Source of the DNA: a virus
DNA: 37,916 nucleotides
Direction: 5' to 3' (one strand)
IMG/VR virus record: IMGVR_UViG_3300015171_000015
Span: 1-37,916 of that record
Shown here: in pieces, positions 30,349 to 37,516 of the stretch
How the letters are laid out: every line of letters begins with the position of its first letter
Numbering within the stretch: position 1 is the stretch's first letter
Notes under the pieces: generated by a model
What the model was told of the DNA's origin: nothing
Databases searched by the model: none
The model's input: the letters and a program-made list of their open reading frames with translations, nothing else
Program-made: the position numbers and the translations under genes

Positions 30349-30658
30349 TTTTTTCCCTACAAAGATGCCTATTGGAGTTGATGAGTTTAATGCATGGGCA
30401 GCAGATGTAATAATGTTGTCCAATACGCCAGACAATAGTTCCACTAGGTTTAGTCTTTGTGTGATGATTATGCACCGGCCAGCTACAGAATGGCGTAAAT
30501 CCAAAAGGTTTTATGCTAAACAGCTTTATAAGGCTGCTGTGAATGAGGTGGCGCATAGTATGGCACAAGGGTATAAAGAGGCTCAGCGGTTATCTGCTGT
30601 AAGTGATATAAATGACCAAACAAAAATCATTGAAGCAGTTAAAAGCCAAGTGGTATAA
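30329..30658 (+). CDS. Small protein, unknown
   Basis: 109 aa from ATG 30329 (AAGGA 8-10 nt upstream). A longer frame from 30224 would overlie the previous gene and is Lys/Pro-rich nonsense. Sequence: FFPTKMPIGVDEFNAWAADVIML, then helical MHRPATEWRKSKRFYAKQLYKAAVNEVA and YKEAQRLSAV. No family recognised, probably a small all-helical protein. Overlaps the next gene by 47 bp. Confidence 0.55.
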   Translation: MLKKLISFFPTKMPIGVDEFNAWAADVIMLSNTPDNSSTRFSLCVMIMHRPATEWRKSKRFYAKQLYKAAVNEVAHSMAQGYKEAQRLSAVSDINDQTKIIEAVKSQVV

Positions 30659-30968
30659 GAAGCTTAGGGCAAGCGGGTTTGTTGATCAAGAGGATCAATA
30701 TGAACGCCTAAAGACGTATTCTAAAGTGCCTGAGATAAATGAGGAGAAAGAAACCTATTATCAGAAAGCCGGGCAGTTTCTTTATGATTACGACTTTGAA
30801 TACAAAGCCCATAATAGGATTTGGGCGCTCCACTGCGAGGGTCTAGGCAGAAATAAGATCTGTAAGAAACTAAGAAAAGGACTCACCCCAGCTAAAGTAA
30901 GATTTATCTTAGAGAAGCTAGGAAGAGAGTTTGCATTATATAGGTATGTAAGTGACCCCAGTGATTAG
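30612..30968 (+). CDS. Small basic protein with HTH-like C-terminus
   Basis: 118 aa. Lys-rich helix at the start (KQKSLKQLKAKWYKKLRASGF), then WALHCEGLGRNKICKKLRKGLTPAKVRFILEKLGREF, which has the spacing of a helix-turn-helix (GLGRNKICKKL). It may bind DNA, as a late regulator or terminase accessory, but no close family is recognised. Confidence 0.45.
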   Translation: MTKQKSLKQLKAKWYKKLRASGFVDQEDQYERLKTYSKVPEINEEKETYYQKAGQFLYDYDFEYKAHNRIWALHCEGLGRNKICKKLRKGLTPAKVRFILEKLGREFALYRYVSDPSD

Positions 30969-31239
30969 AGACATTAAGCCAGAGGATCATGCATTTATAT
31001 ACGCTACATGGCTTAGGCAGCTTTGGTTTTCAAAGGACAACAACACCCTACTTCCAAAGGATACATTTATGCGGGTACAGCATAAACGTATTGAGGATAA
31101 GTTAAGTAAGGGAGGAAAGATAGTGTGTCCTCCTGATGATACCAATCTCATTTATGGGTATACCGTAGATGGGTATACGTATATAAAGAAGGCATTTAGA
31201 AATATAGGGTTAGAAGAAATATTAAAGGAGAGCCAGTGA
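30952..31239 (+). CDS. GNAT-like short protein
   Basis: 95 aa from GTG 30952, or from GTG 30961 (V-I-R-D-I-K-P-E-D-H), which looks more natural. Opens like an N-acetyltransferase (RDIKPEDHAFIYATWLRQLWF) and ends YGYTVDGYTYIKKAFRNIGLEEIL, a pattern met in phage GNAT relatives beside terminases. It is about half the length of a full GNAT domain and lacks a clear acetyl-CoA loop. Function unknown. Confidence 0.45.
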   Translation: MTPVIRDIKPEDHAFIYATWLRQLWFSKDNNTLLPKDTFMRVQHKRIEDKLSKGGKIVCPPDDTNLIYGYTVDGYTYIKKAFRNIGLEEILKESQ

Positions 31240-31463
31240 AGGTTGTAAGTTTCCATATGTCAGAGGGTATCTTTGTTCCTGAAGTTGGGATGATTAAAGA
31301 TAGCGTTACATCTAAGTTCTATCCAGGATTTGTAGCCACTGTTGATGCTAGCGGAATGTTTCTTACTTGCTTGTACAAAGGGAAGACCTTTCTTATTCCT
31401 ACAGTAAGGTGTGAGGTTATTGTAGTTGAACCCCCCAATAAGGTTAAGTTCAGCGATGTTTAA
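31236..31463 (+). CDS. Small beta-rich protein, unknown
   Basis: 75 aa, GTG start overlapping the previous stop by 4. Alternating hydrophobic strands (VVSFHMSEGIFVPEVGMIKDSV, GFVATVDASGMFLTCLYKGKTFLIP, RCEVIVVE) suggest a small beta-barrel. No family recognised. Overlaps the next gene by 8 bp. Confidence 0.5.
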   Translation: MKVVSFHMSEGIFVPEVGMIKDSVTSKFYPGFVATVDASGMFLTCLYKGKTFLIPTVRCEVIVVEPPNKVKFSDV

Positions 31464-31725
31464 TTATCTTAAAGATTGCTGGCAGCTTTGGAAGCTTTCT
31501 AGGGCTATTGAAAAGGAACTAGAACACTCCGGTATACCCCCACTACACCGACTGCCAAAGCAAGAGAGAGCAGCTCATGATATTTATAAACTAGGAAGTT
31601 GCACTTGCTATACGAATGATAAAGAGCATATTACTTTCAATAGAATATCCCGTTCGCAGAGTTCAGATAAGATTCGCAAAGAGCGAATTGCTAAGGCACA
31701 AGAAGAATGGCTTCATAAATCATGA
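31456..31725 (+). CDS. Small protein, unknown
   Basis: 89 aa from ATG 31456; a TTG/ATG further upstream would only overlap the previous gene. Helical start (FNYLKDCWQLWKLSRAIEKELE), then a Cys pair (CTCYTNDKEH) and charged helix (KIRKERIAKAQEEWL). No family recognised. Its stop overlaps the small terminase start by 4 bp. Confidence 0.45.
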   Translation: MFNYLKDCWQLWKLSRAIEKELEHSGIPPLHRLPKQERAAHDIYKLGSCTCYTNDKEHITFNRISRSQSSDKIRKERIAKAQEEWLHKS

Positions 31726-32204
31726 ATAGTAAACCTGTCGGCAAGATAAGAAAGAATAAAGGAGCTACAGCAGCTACTATGACTAAAGAGGGTGTAGTGG
31801 CTTTAGCTGAAAACTTTTATAAGATGTCTGAGATAGCGGCTTACTTCAGAGTGTCTGACACCTACATCCACAATCACTATGGAAAAGAGATAGCTCTCGC
31901 CCACTCCAGAGCAAAGGGCAGACTTAGAGAGATTCAGTGGAATGCAGCTAAACGCGGTGATGTTAAGATGATTATTCATATGGCTAAACACCATTTAGAT
32001 GAGCATGATCAGACTAAATTGCAATTACAAGCTTTAAGTAATGAACAGTTAGCTGTATTGGTAGAGCAACGCTTAGAGGAAGAAAAGACTAAGCTAGCTA
32101 TAGCAGCTACAGTGATACCAGCGGAGACTATCGATCCTCCGAGTTCAGAGCCGGAAGGCGATCTGGAGCAATTGACAGTTCCAGAAGACCACGATGATCA
32201 ATAG
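31722..32204 (+). CDS. terS: Terminase small subunit
   Basis: 160 aa. Recognises the packaging site and loads the motor. Seen: a helix-turn-helix (VALAENFYKMSEIAAYFRVSDTYIHNHYGKEI), a coupling helix RLREIQWNAAKRGDVKMIIHMAKHHL usual in TerS, then a coiled coil (LSNEQLAVLVEQRLEEEKTKL) and an acidic disordered tail (PPSSEPEGDLEQ). One small gene separates it from the large subunit. Confidence 0.75.
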   Translation: MNSKPVGKIRKNKGATAATMTKEGVVALAENFYKMSEIAAYFRVSDTYIHNHYGKEIALAHSRAKGRLREIQWNAAKRGDVKMIIHMAKHHLDEHDQTKLQLQALSNEQLAVLVEQRLEEEKTKLAIAATVIPAETIDPPSSEPEGDLEQLTVPEDHDDQ

Positions 32205-32213
32205 GGTCCTGAC

Positions 32214-32277
32214 GTAGGTGCCGCATAGACGGCTAAGCCCCTTGTGAACGCTACTCTAGAGTGCCCTGGGTGCCTAC
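32214..32277 (+). other. Structured element between the terminase genes, possible packaging or RNA site
   Basis: GTAGGTGCC (32214-32222) and GGTGCCTAC (32269-32277) can form a 9-bp helix with two G-U pairs in RNA, enclosing a 46-nt GC-richer loop. Its G-U pairs make sense only as RNA. A perfect TATAAT follows at 32294-32299 without a good -35. The 101-bp gap has no gene. Confidence 0.35.
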
Positions 32278-32305
32278 AAACAGTTTAATTAAGTATAATT
32301 AAAGT

Positions 32306-32542
32306 ATGAAAGATAAAGAACTAATTCTAAAGCAACTTGTTAAAATGAACGATGTAGATTTAGCTAAACTACTACGTCCTATGCTTAATAGATTTAGTGC
32401 AGTAGAAAGAGGAAAGTTATCTGCTTCCACTCTTCCCTCTTCTTTCCTTCCCCCAAGTATTACTCTTGATAATTTGATATTTATCCTTTTAGTTCTTTGT
32501 GATCGTATACAGAAGCTAGAGAAAGATACCGATGAACAATGA
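32306..32542 (+). CDS. Small protein between terminase genes, unknown
   Basis: 78 aa. Helical (KELILKQLVKMNDVDLAKLLRPM), then a hydrophobic LDNLIFILLVLCDRIQKLEK, too short to call a membrane helix with confidence. No ribosome site is seen before ATG 32306, and a TATAAT box lies 6 bp upstream, so a leaderless start is possible. Overlaps the large terminase by 11 bp. May be a terminase partner. Confidence 0.5.
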   Translation: MKDKELILKQLVKMNDVDLAKLLRPMLNRFSAVERGKLSASTLPSSFLPPSITLDNLIFILLVLCDRIQKLEKDTDEQ

Positions 32543-33965
32543 TGATCTTCTTAAGAAGTTTGTAGCTTCTTATGCTCCCAAGAATCTTGATTTATCCAAG
32601 ACTTGCTTTAAAGAGCAACTTACCTTCATTCAAGATCCTTCCCCCTTTATTACAGCCATATGCTCCAGGAGAGCGGGTAAGTCTACAGCGTGCGCCGCCG
32701 ATCTCCTTTACACAGCACAAACGAACCCCGGAACCGTTTCACTTTACCTAACCCTCACTCGTGGACAGGCTAAGAGAAATATATGGCCAGTGTTTAAGAC
32801 ATTCATTAAAGAACACAATCTTTCCGCTGAGATGAATGAGTCCGAATTATCAATCAAACTCCCTAATGGGTCTATTATCTTTTGTTCTGGAGCTAAGGAT
32901 ACAAGAGAAGTAGAGAAGTTCTTGGGATTTCCAATAAAAAAGGTGTATATCGATGAAGCACAATCATTTCGAAGTTATCTTTTGGATCTTATTGATCGGG
33001 TCCTCGCTCCTGCCCTTCTTGATCACGCTGGTGTTATCCGCCTTATTGGTACTCCGGGGTGCGTTCCGGTGGGCCCGTTTTGGGAACTATCCCAGAATCC
33101 TGCATGGAAACACCATCATTGGACATTCTTCCAAAACCCATACATCTCTAAAAAATCTGGACAGACACACCAGGCACTCCTCCAGAGAGAATTGGATAGA
33201 CGAGGCATAACTACACAAGATCCTTCTATTAGAAGAGACTACTTTGGTGAGTGGATTACCGATGAAAATAGTCTTGTTCTTAAATACAACCCAAAGGTCA
33301 ACCATTATGACACCCTTCCTCAAGGCAAGTATACTTATATCCTCGGCGTTGATCTTGGCTTCAATGATGCAGACGCCTTGTCTGTTATTGCTTGGAGTGA
33401 GTCTTCTCCTGTTACTTACTTGGTTCACGAAGTAGTTAAGCGTAAGCAAACTATCTCAGACCTCATAAAAGAGATAGAAACCGTCCAGAAACGCTTCGAT
33501 ATCAGTAAAATGATGATAGACACCGGGGGACTGGGTAAGAAGATAGCTGAGAGCCTTTTAAGCCGCTTCCAGGTGCCTTTAATAGCGGCTGACAAAGTGA
33601 GAAAGATGGAAAACCTAGAGCTATTGAATGACGCTATGCGTACGGGTAGGTTCAAAGCAAAGCAAAATAGTGTATTTGCAGAGGATTGTTATAAAGTGGA
33701 ATGGGATAGGGATAAGACCACGCCAGATAAGAAAGTAATAAGTGACCGATTTCATTCGGATATCATCGACGCTGTATTATATTCCTTTAAAGAATCACCA
33801 GCTTATGCCTACCAGCCTCCTATTACTCAGCCTAAATATGGGAGTAAGGAGTGGGCTAAAAAGGAAGAAGATAATATGTTTGAATCAGAGATGGAAAAGG
33901 CTAAAGAGCAATCTGAATCAAATCAAGTATTTAGTGATAGCTTATTCGGTGCAAAGAAATGGTAG
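32532..33965 (+). CDS. terL: Terminase large subunit
   Basis: 477 aa. Packages DNA using ATP, then cuts it. Walker A ICSRRAGKST (residues about 43-52), Walker B KKVYIDEAQ (Asp/Glu), C-motif LIGTPG. Nuclease (RNase H fold): GVDLGFNDADALSV (Asp), MMIDTGGLGKK (Asp), and HSDIIDAVLYSF (Asp). Typical length, all catalytic residues present. The C-terminus is acidic/Ser-rich and Lys-ended, likely portal-binding. Confidence 0.95.
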   Translation: MNNDDLLKKFVASYAPKNLDLSKTCFKEQLTFIQDPSPFITAICSRRAGKSTACAADLLYTAQTNPGTVSLYLTLTRGQAKRNIWPVFKTFIKEHNLSAEMNESELSIKLPNGSIIFCSGAKDTREVEKFLGFPIKKVYIDEAQSFRSYLLDLIDRVLAPALLDHAGVIRLIGTPGCVPVGPFWELSQNPAWKHHHWTFFQNPYISKKSGQTHQALLQRELDRRGITTQDPSIRRDYFGEWITDENSLVLKYNPKVNHYDTLPQGKYTYILGVDLGFNDADALSVIAWSESSPVTYLVHEVVKRKQTISDLIKEIETVQKRFDISKMMIDTGGLGKKIAESLLSRFQVPLIAADKVRKMENLELLNDAMRTGRFKAKQNSVFAEDCYKVEWDRDKTTPDKKVISDRFHSDIIDAVLYSFKESPAYAYQPPITQPKYGSKEWAKKEEDNMFESEMEKAKEQSESNQVFSDSLFGAKKW

Positions 33966-34009
33966 ATTTATTTAAAATTCATGCATTTTAGCCCAATTAT
34001 CCCTCCAAT

Positions 34010-34723
34010 ATGCCTTTAATCAAGTCAAAATCCCCCCAAGCCTTTAAAAAGAATCTGGAGACCGAAATGTCCGCTGGTAAACCCCAAAAACAAGCCCTTG
34101 CAATCGCCTATTCAATGAAGAAACGACAGAAGTTGGCCCGAGGGGGAGTTGCTATGCAATGTCCCGCTTGTTGTTTGGAAGATGTAGAGCATGGTGGTAG
34201 ATGCGACGTCCACTCAGATAACCGTATGGCTTCTGGTGGTGAAGTGGGGCAAATGAATCAGATGGAAAAAGATGGGGATATGGAACAAAAGCCTAATAGG
34301 GCAGCCGAATCCAATTTAGACAATGAAGGCTATCAACATGATCTAGAGCCTCATGGTGATGCAGAATATGACACTTTCCGTATGCGTAATCAAGAAGCAG
34401 AGACCTCTGGAATGACTTCCGGGTCTCCTACTCTAGACAAAGCTGTTGGAGAAACCTACCCCAATCCAATGAGTATTGCCGAACATATTATGAAGAAGCG
34501 TAAGGATAGTGGATCCGAAGTTGCCAAGCACTATGCTTCAGGCGGCTATGTAGATAGTTCCGAGGACGATCTTAAGAGCGAGCACGACTACAGTATGTTG
34601 CCTGCTGGTAAGGATGCTCAGACTATTCCTGGTGAAGAGCATGATTCAGACATGCCCGATGATGCTCAGCAAGAATCTCTTGTAGGACAGCTTATTAAGA
34701 AACGTCGCCAACTTAAGAAATAA
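34010..34723 (+). CDS. Head-associated disordered protein
   Basis: 237 aa. N-terminus PLIKSKSPQAFKKNLETEMSAGKPQKQALAIAYSMKKR is a widespread short module found beside portal and capsid genes. The rest is disordered and acidic with three x-GG units (ARGGVA, ASGGEV, ASGGYV), a CPACCLEDVEHGGRCDVH cluster, and a basic end (LIKKRRQLKK). Similar x-GG-x-V units occur in the internal virion proteins. Possibly a virion or assembly component; function not known. Confidence 0.55.
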   Translation: MPLIKSKSPQAFKKNLETEMSAGKPQKQALAIAYSMKKRQKLARGGVAMQCPACCLEDVEHGGRCDVHSDNRMASGGEVGQMNQMEKDGDMEQKPNRAAESNLDNEGYQHDLEPHGDAEYDTFRMRNQEAETSGMTSGSPTLDKAVGETYPNPMSIAEHIMKKRKDSGSEVAKHYASGGYVDSSEDDLKSEHDYSMLPAGKDAQTIPGEEHDSDMPDDAQQESLVGQLIKKRRQLKK

Positions 34724-34748
34724 CATACGTAAAGTTAAGGAGACTTCT

Positions 34749-34985
34749 TTGCTTATGGATATTAAAGAACTAGATAAGTTAGCTCAATTATGCCGTAAAC
34801 GCGGCATATTGAAGCTAAAGACAGCAGACATAGAGCTTGAACTGTCTGAATTTGCTCCCCAATCTACTCGCCAAACATCGGCAAAAACATCGGCAATAGA
34901 CGATAGCGGAGAAAAGGCTTGGGATGAGCTATCTGATGAGGAAAAGCTCTTCTATAGCAGCACCACAGGAACCATTCAAGAGTAA
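34749..34985 (+). CDS. Small conserved portal-neighbour protein
   Basis: 78 aa from TTG 34749 or 76 from ATG 34755. GGAG lies about 6 nt before the TTG and 12 before the ATG, so TTG has the better spacing. Sequence DIKELDKLAQLCRKRGILKLKTADIELEL is a pattern seen in small proteins just before podovirus portals. The end (DELSDEEKLFYSSTT) is acidic. Function unknown; its stop overlaps the portal start by 1 bp. Confidence 0.55.
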   Translation: MLMDIKELDKLAQLCRKRGILKLKTADIELELSEFAPQSTRQTSAKTSAIDDSGEKAWDELSDEEKLFYSSTTGTIQE

Positions 34986-36862
34986 TGAAAATCTCTAAGA
35001 AATCCATGCCAGATAGAGTTACTATCGTGGCTAAGACTACCAATAAAGGCACTAAGCCTTCATTTTACCGTTGGTGGGAAGCTAAAGATGATGTAAAGTT
35101 AGCTAATGAACTATGCTCTACAGTCCTATACCTTAAAGAAGGGCAAGGCTTCCGTCAAAGACAAGCGGCGATATTCGCGAGACTTTATGGAAATCAAAGC
35201 CTTTTTGGATTCGTTGGAAGCAATCTCTCCAAAATGGATCAATACGCGGGACTTCCCCCGGACCGCCCGACGTTTAATATTATATCCTCAGTCACTGATA
35301 CACTTGTATCTAAACTCACACAGTCGCGTCCATCTCCAGTCTTCCTTACTAATAACGGAGATTACAAGGAGCGGAACCTTGCTAAGCAACTTAATAATTT
35401 CATCAACGGAGAGTTTTATCGTACCAAAGCTTACGATGTAATGGAGTATGTGTTAAGGGACGCCCTCGTAGAAGGCACTGGTTGCTTAAAGGTTTATGAG
35501 AATGATAAGAAAGAAGTTGCAATTGAGCGTGTCTTCCTTACTGAGCTATTCGTGGACCTATCTGAATCGTATATGGGAGATCCTCGCTCCCTTTATCAAG
35601 TAAAGCTTATAGACAGAGAAGTGCTGGAAACTTCGTTCCCAAAGGTCTCTAAAAAGATCATTCTAGAAGCCGAAGCATCCACCTTAGATAATAGTGCCGA
35701 ATCCTCTAAAACCATCTCTGATCTTGTTCTAGTAGTTGAGGGATGGCATTTGCCTTCCGGACCTGGCTCAGGGGACGGGCGCCACACTATAGCTTGTTCC
35801 ACGGGGGTTATACTTGACGAAGAGTATACCAAAGACACCTTTCCATTTATATTCCTGCACCATAAGAAGCGTACTTTTGGCTTTTGGAGCCAAGGCGTAG
35901 CTGAGACCCTTATGGGCACGCAGATTGAGATTAATAGCCTTCTAAACACCATTAGCCGCGCTATTAAGCTTGTAGGGGTGCCTAGGGTATTCATTGAAGA
36001 TGGTAGTAAAGTGGTTAAAGCTCACCAAAACAATGAGGTAGGCGTTATTGTGACGTATAGGGGCACCAAACCGTCATATGAAGTGGCTCCTTGCGTTCCT
36101 CAAGAGATGTATGCAGAAAGAGACAGGCTAATTCAATATGGATATAGACAAGAAGGTCTCTCTGAAATGGCAGCCAACAGCGAAAAGCCTGCTGGACTCG
36201 ACAGCGGAGAAGCCATCAGAACTTACGATGATATCAATACTGATCGCTTCGCTGCTCTTAGCCGACGCTATGATAATGTATTTATTGACTTAGCTTATCA
36301 AATAACGGATAAAGCTAGAGATATTGCTAAGAGAGATGGTAAATATAGCACCGTATTCCCAGATAAGACTGGATCTAAAGAGGTTGATCTTCCAAAAGCC
36401 TCTTTATTAAATGATTCTTATGTTATCCAGTGCTTTAATGAATCCAGCCTTCCAAAGAATCCAGCCGGACGCCAGCAAGCTATTGTAGAGCGTGTGCAAG
36501 CAGGTATCCTCTCCATCAAAGAGGGTAGACGCCTTATGGACTATCCAGACTTAGCGCAGATTGAGACGCTCGCCAATGCTTCTGAAGAGCGTATATTCAT
36601 GATTCTTGATGAAATTGTAGAGAAGGGGAAGTATACAGAGCCAGACCCTTTTATGGATCTGGCCCTTGCGGAGCAACTTGTTGTGCAATACTACAACCTA
36701 TATAGCTGCCGTAAGCTTGAAGAATCTAAATGTCAAATGCTTAGAGACTTCTTTAGTCAGATACAGCTTCTGAAGCAAGCGGGCACCCCGCCTGTACAGC
36801 CGCAGCCAATGGCTCCTTCGGCAGAGCCTCAGATGCCACAGGCGCCGACTCAAGCAATTTAA
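34985..36862 (+). CDS. Portal protein
   Basis: 625 aa. Forms the dodecameric head-tail vertex. Support: 20 bases of coupling to its small partner, length, the N-terminal WEAKDDVKLANELCSTV, LYGNQSLFGF, and the core TFNIISSVTDTLVSKLTQSRP, LVEGTGCLKVYE, FFIFLHHKKRTFGFWSQGVAETLMGTQ region, EMAANSEKPAGLDSGEAIRTYDDI and RRYDNVFIDLAYQ, all standard for podovirus portals. Long C-terminal helix (LLKQAG...) and a Pro/Gln-rich tail. The last 110 bp are overlapped by a convergent gene. Confidence 0.88.
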   Translation: MKISKKSMPDRVTIVAKTTNKGTKPSFYRWWEAKDDVKLANELCSTVLYLKEGQGFRQRQAAIFARLYGNQSLFGFVGSNLSKMDQYAGLPPDRPTFNIISSVTDTLVSKLTQSRPSPVFLTNNGDYKERNLAKQLNNFINGEFYRTKAYDVMEYVLRDALVEGTGCLKVYENDKKEVAIERVFLTELFVDLSESYMGDPRSLYQVKLIDREVLETSFPKVSKKIILEAEASTLDNSAESSKTISDLVLVVEGWHLPSGPGSGDGRHTIACSTGVILDEEYTKDTFPFIFLHHKKRTFGFWSQGVAETLMGTQIEINSLLNTISRAIKLVGVPRVFIEDGSKVVKAHQNNEVGVIVTYRGTKPSYEVAPCVPQEMYAERDRLIQYGYRQEGLSEMAANSEKPAGLDSGEAIRTYDDINTDRFAALSRRYDNVFIDLAYQITDKARDIAKRDGKYSTVFPDKTGSKEVDLPKASLLNDSYVIQCFNESSLPKNPAGRQQAIVERVQAGILSIKEGRRLMDYPDLAQIETLANASEERIFMILDEIVEKGKYTEPDPFMDLALAEQLVVQYYNLYSCRKLEESKCQMLRDFFSQIQLLKQAGTPPVQPQPMAPSAEPQMPQAPTQAI

Positions 36863-37220
36863 TTTCATTTTCTATTTGTTCAAGTATAAAAGTTAATTTT
36901 GAAATAAGATTTATTTTTCTTTCTTTTTCCGCTTTAAGTTGATCTAATTCAGAAAATTCAGTACCTGTAGCAGAGTATCTACTTAATGGTGATTGTCCAG
37001 TAGTAGTTCCTGTTTTTTTAATTGCTCCAATATGAGCTAAATAAGATCTAACATCATATAATGTTTTAATATGATTAAATTTTCCAATATATTCAGGGTA
37101 CTTATTTTTATGTAAAACTACTAATTCTATAATATCTATATTTGGATATTGAGTAATAATGTCTAAAACTTCCTTTTTAGTTTTATTAGGAGTATTTCTC
37201 ATAAATTTTCTTTTAGTCAT
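36753..37220 (-). CDS. Helical protein, possible HTH regulator, last gene of the antisense cassette
   Basis: 155 aa, GGAAA 5-7 nt before ATG 37220. N-terminal basic KRKFMRNTPNKTKKEVLDIITQYPNIDIIELVVLHKNKYPEY suggests a helix-turn-helix or winged helix (KTLYDVRSYLAHIGAI). A coiled coil follows (LDQLKAEKERKINLISKLTFILEQIENEIKLL). The Ala/Pro/Glu-rich tail (about residues 120-155) is antisense to the portal end and may be shaped by it. It could regulate the cassette, but this is inference. Confidence 0.55.
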   Translation of the reverse strand: MTKRKFMRNTPNKTKKEVLDIITQYPNIDIIELVVLHKNKYPEYIGKFNHIKTLYDVRSYLAHIGAIKKTGTTTGQSPLSRYSATGTEFSELDQLKAEKERKINLISKLTFILEQIENEIKLLESAPVASEALPKEPLAAAVQAGCPLASEAVSD

Positions 37221-37235
37221 ATTAATTTCCTTTAC

Positions 37236-37316
37236 TTAATGAGTATTATTATGTTGAATGAACCAAAGTAACAATACAATACTTATAGCTAGTCCCATTC
37301 CAATTAGATTAAACAT
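37236..37316 (-). CDS. Micro-membrane peptide (26 aa)
   Basis: 26 aa: MFNLIGMGLAISIVLLLWFIQHNNTH. Single hydrophobic helix, polar end. Its start overlaps the previous stop (TGATG), and AGAGG lies about 9 nt upstream. It resembles the 29-aa peptide at 568-657 (MFN start, helix, polar tail), so the two may be paralogous. Confidence 0.6.
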   Translation of the reverse strand: MFNLIGMGLAISIVLLLWFIQHNNTH

Positions 37317-37516
37317 CAAAACACCTCTTTCCATTTATTCTCTGCTTTAGTCAATTCCATTGTCTGTTTAATAAGACGTTTCTTATTCTTTTTAGACAAT
37401 ATAGTGAAGTGCCAAGAAGCCATGTTCATTGTTATCCACGCCCCTGTAGGGGTAAAGGTAACTGCATAGGCTTTAAGGCCGCCAAAGATATCATATAGAC
37501 TAATACATAATTTCAT
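37316..37516 (-). CDS. Small basic protein, unknown
   Basis: 66 aa. Begins KLCISLYDIFGGLKAYAVTFTPTGAWITMNMASW (beta-like), ends with Lys-rich helix (SKKNKKRLIKQTMELTKAENKW). No family recognised. Linked by ATGA to the beta-helix-like protein gene and by TGATG to the micro-membrane peptide. Confidence 0.55.
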   Translation of the reverse strand: MKLCISLYDIFGGLKAYAVTFTPTGAWITMNMASWHFTILSKKNKKRLIKQTMELTKAENKWKEVF

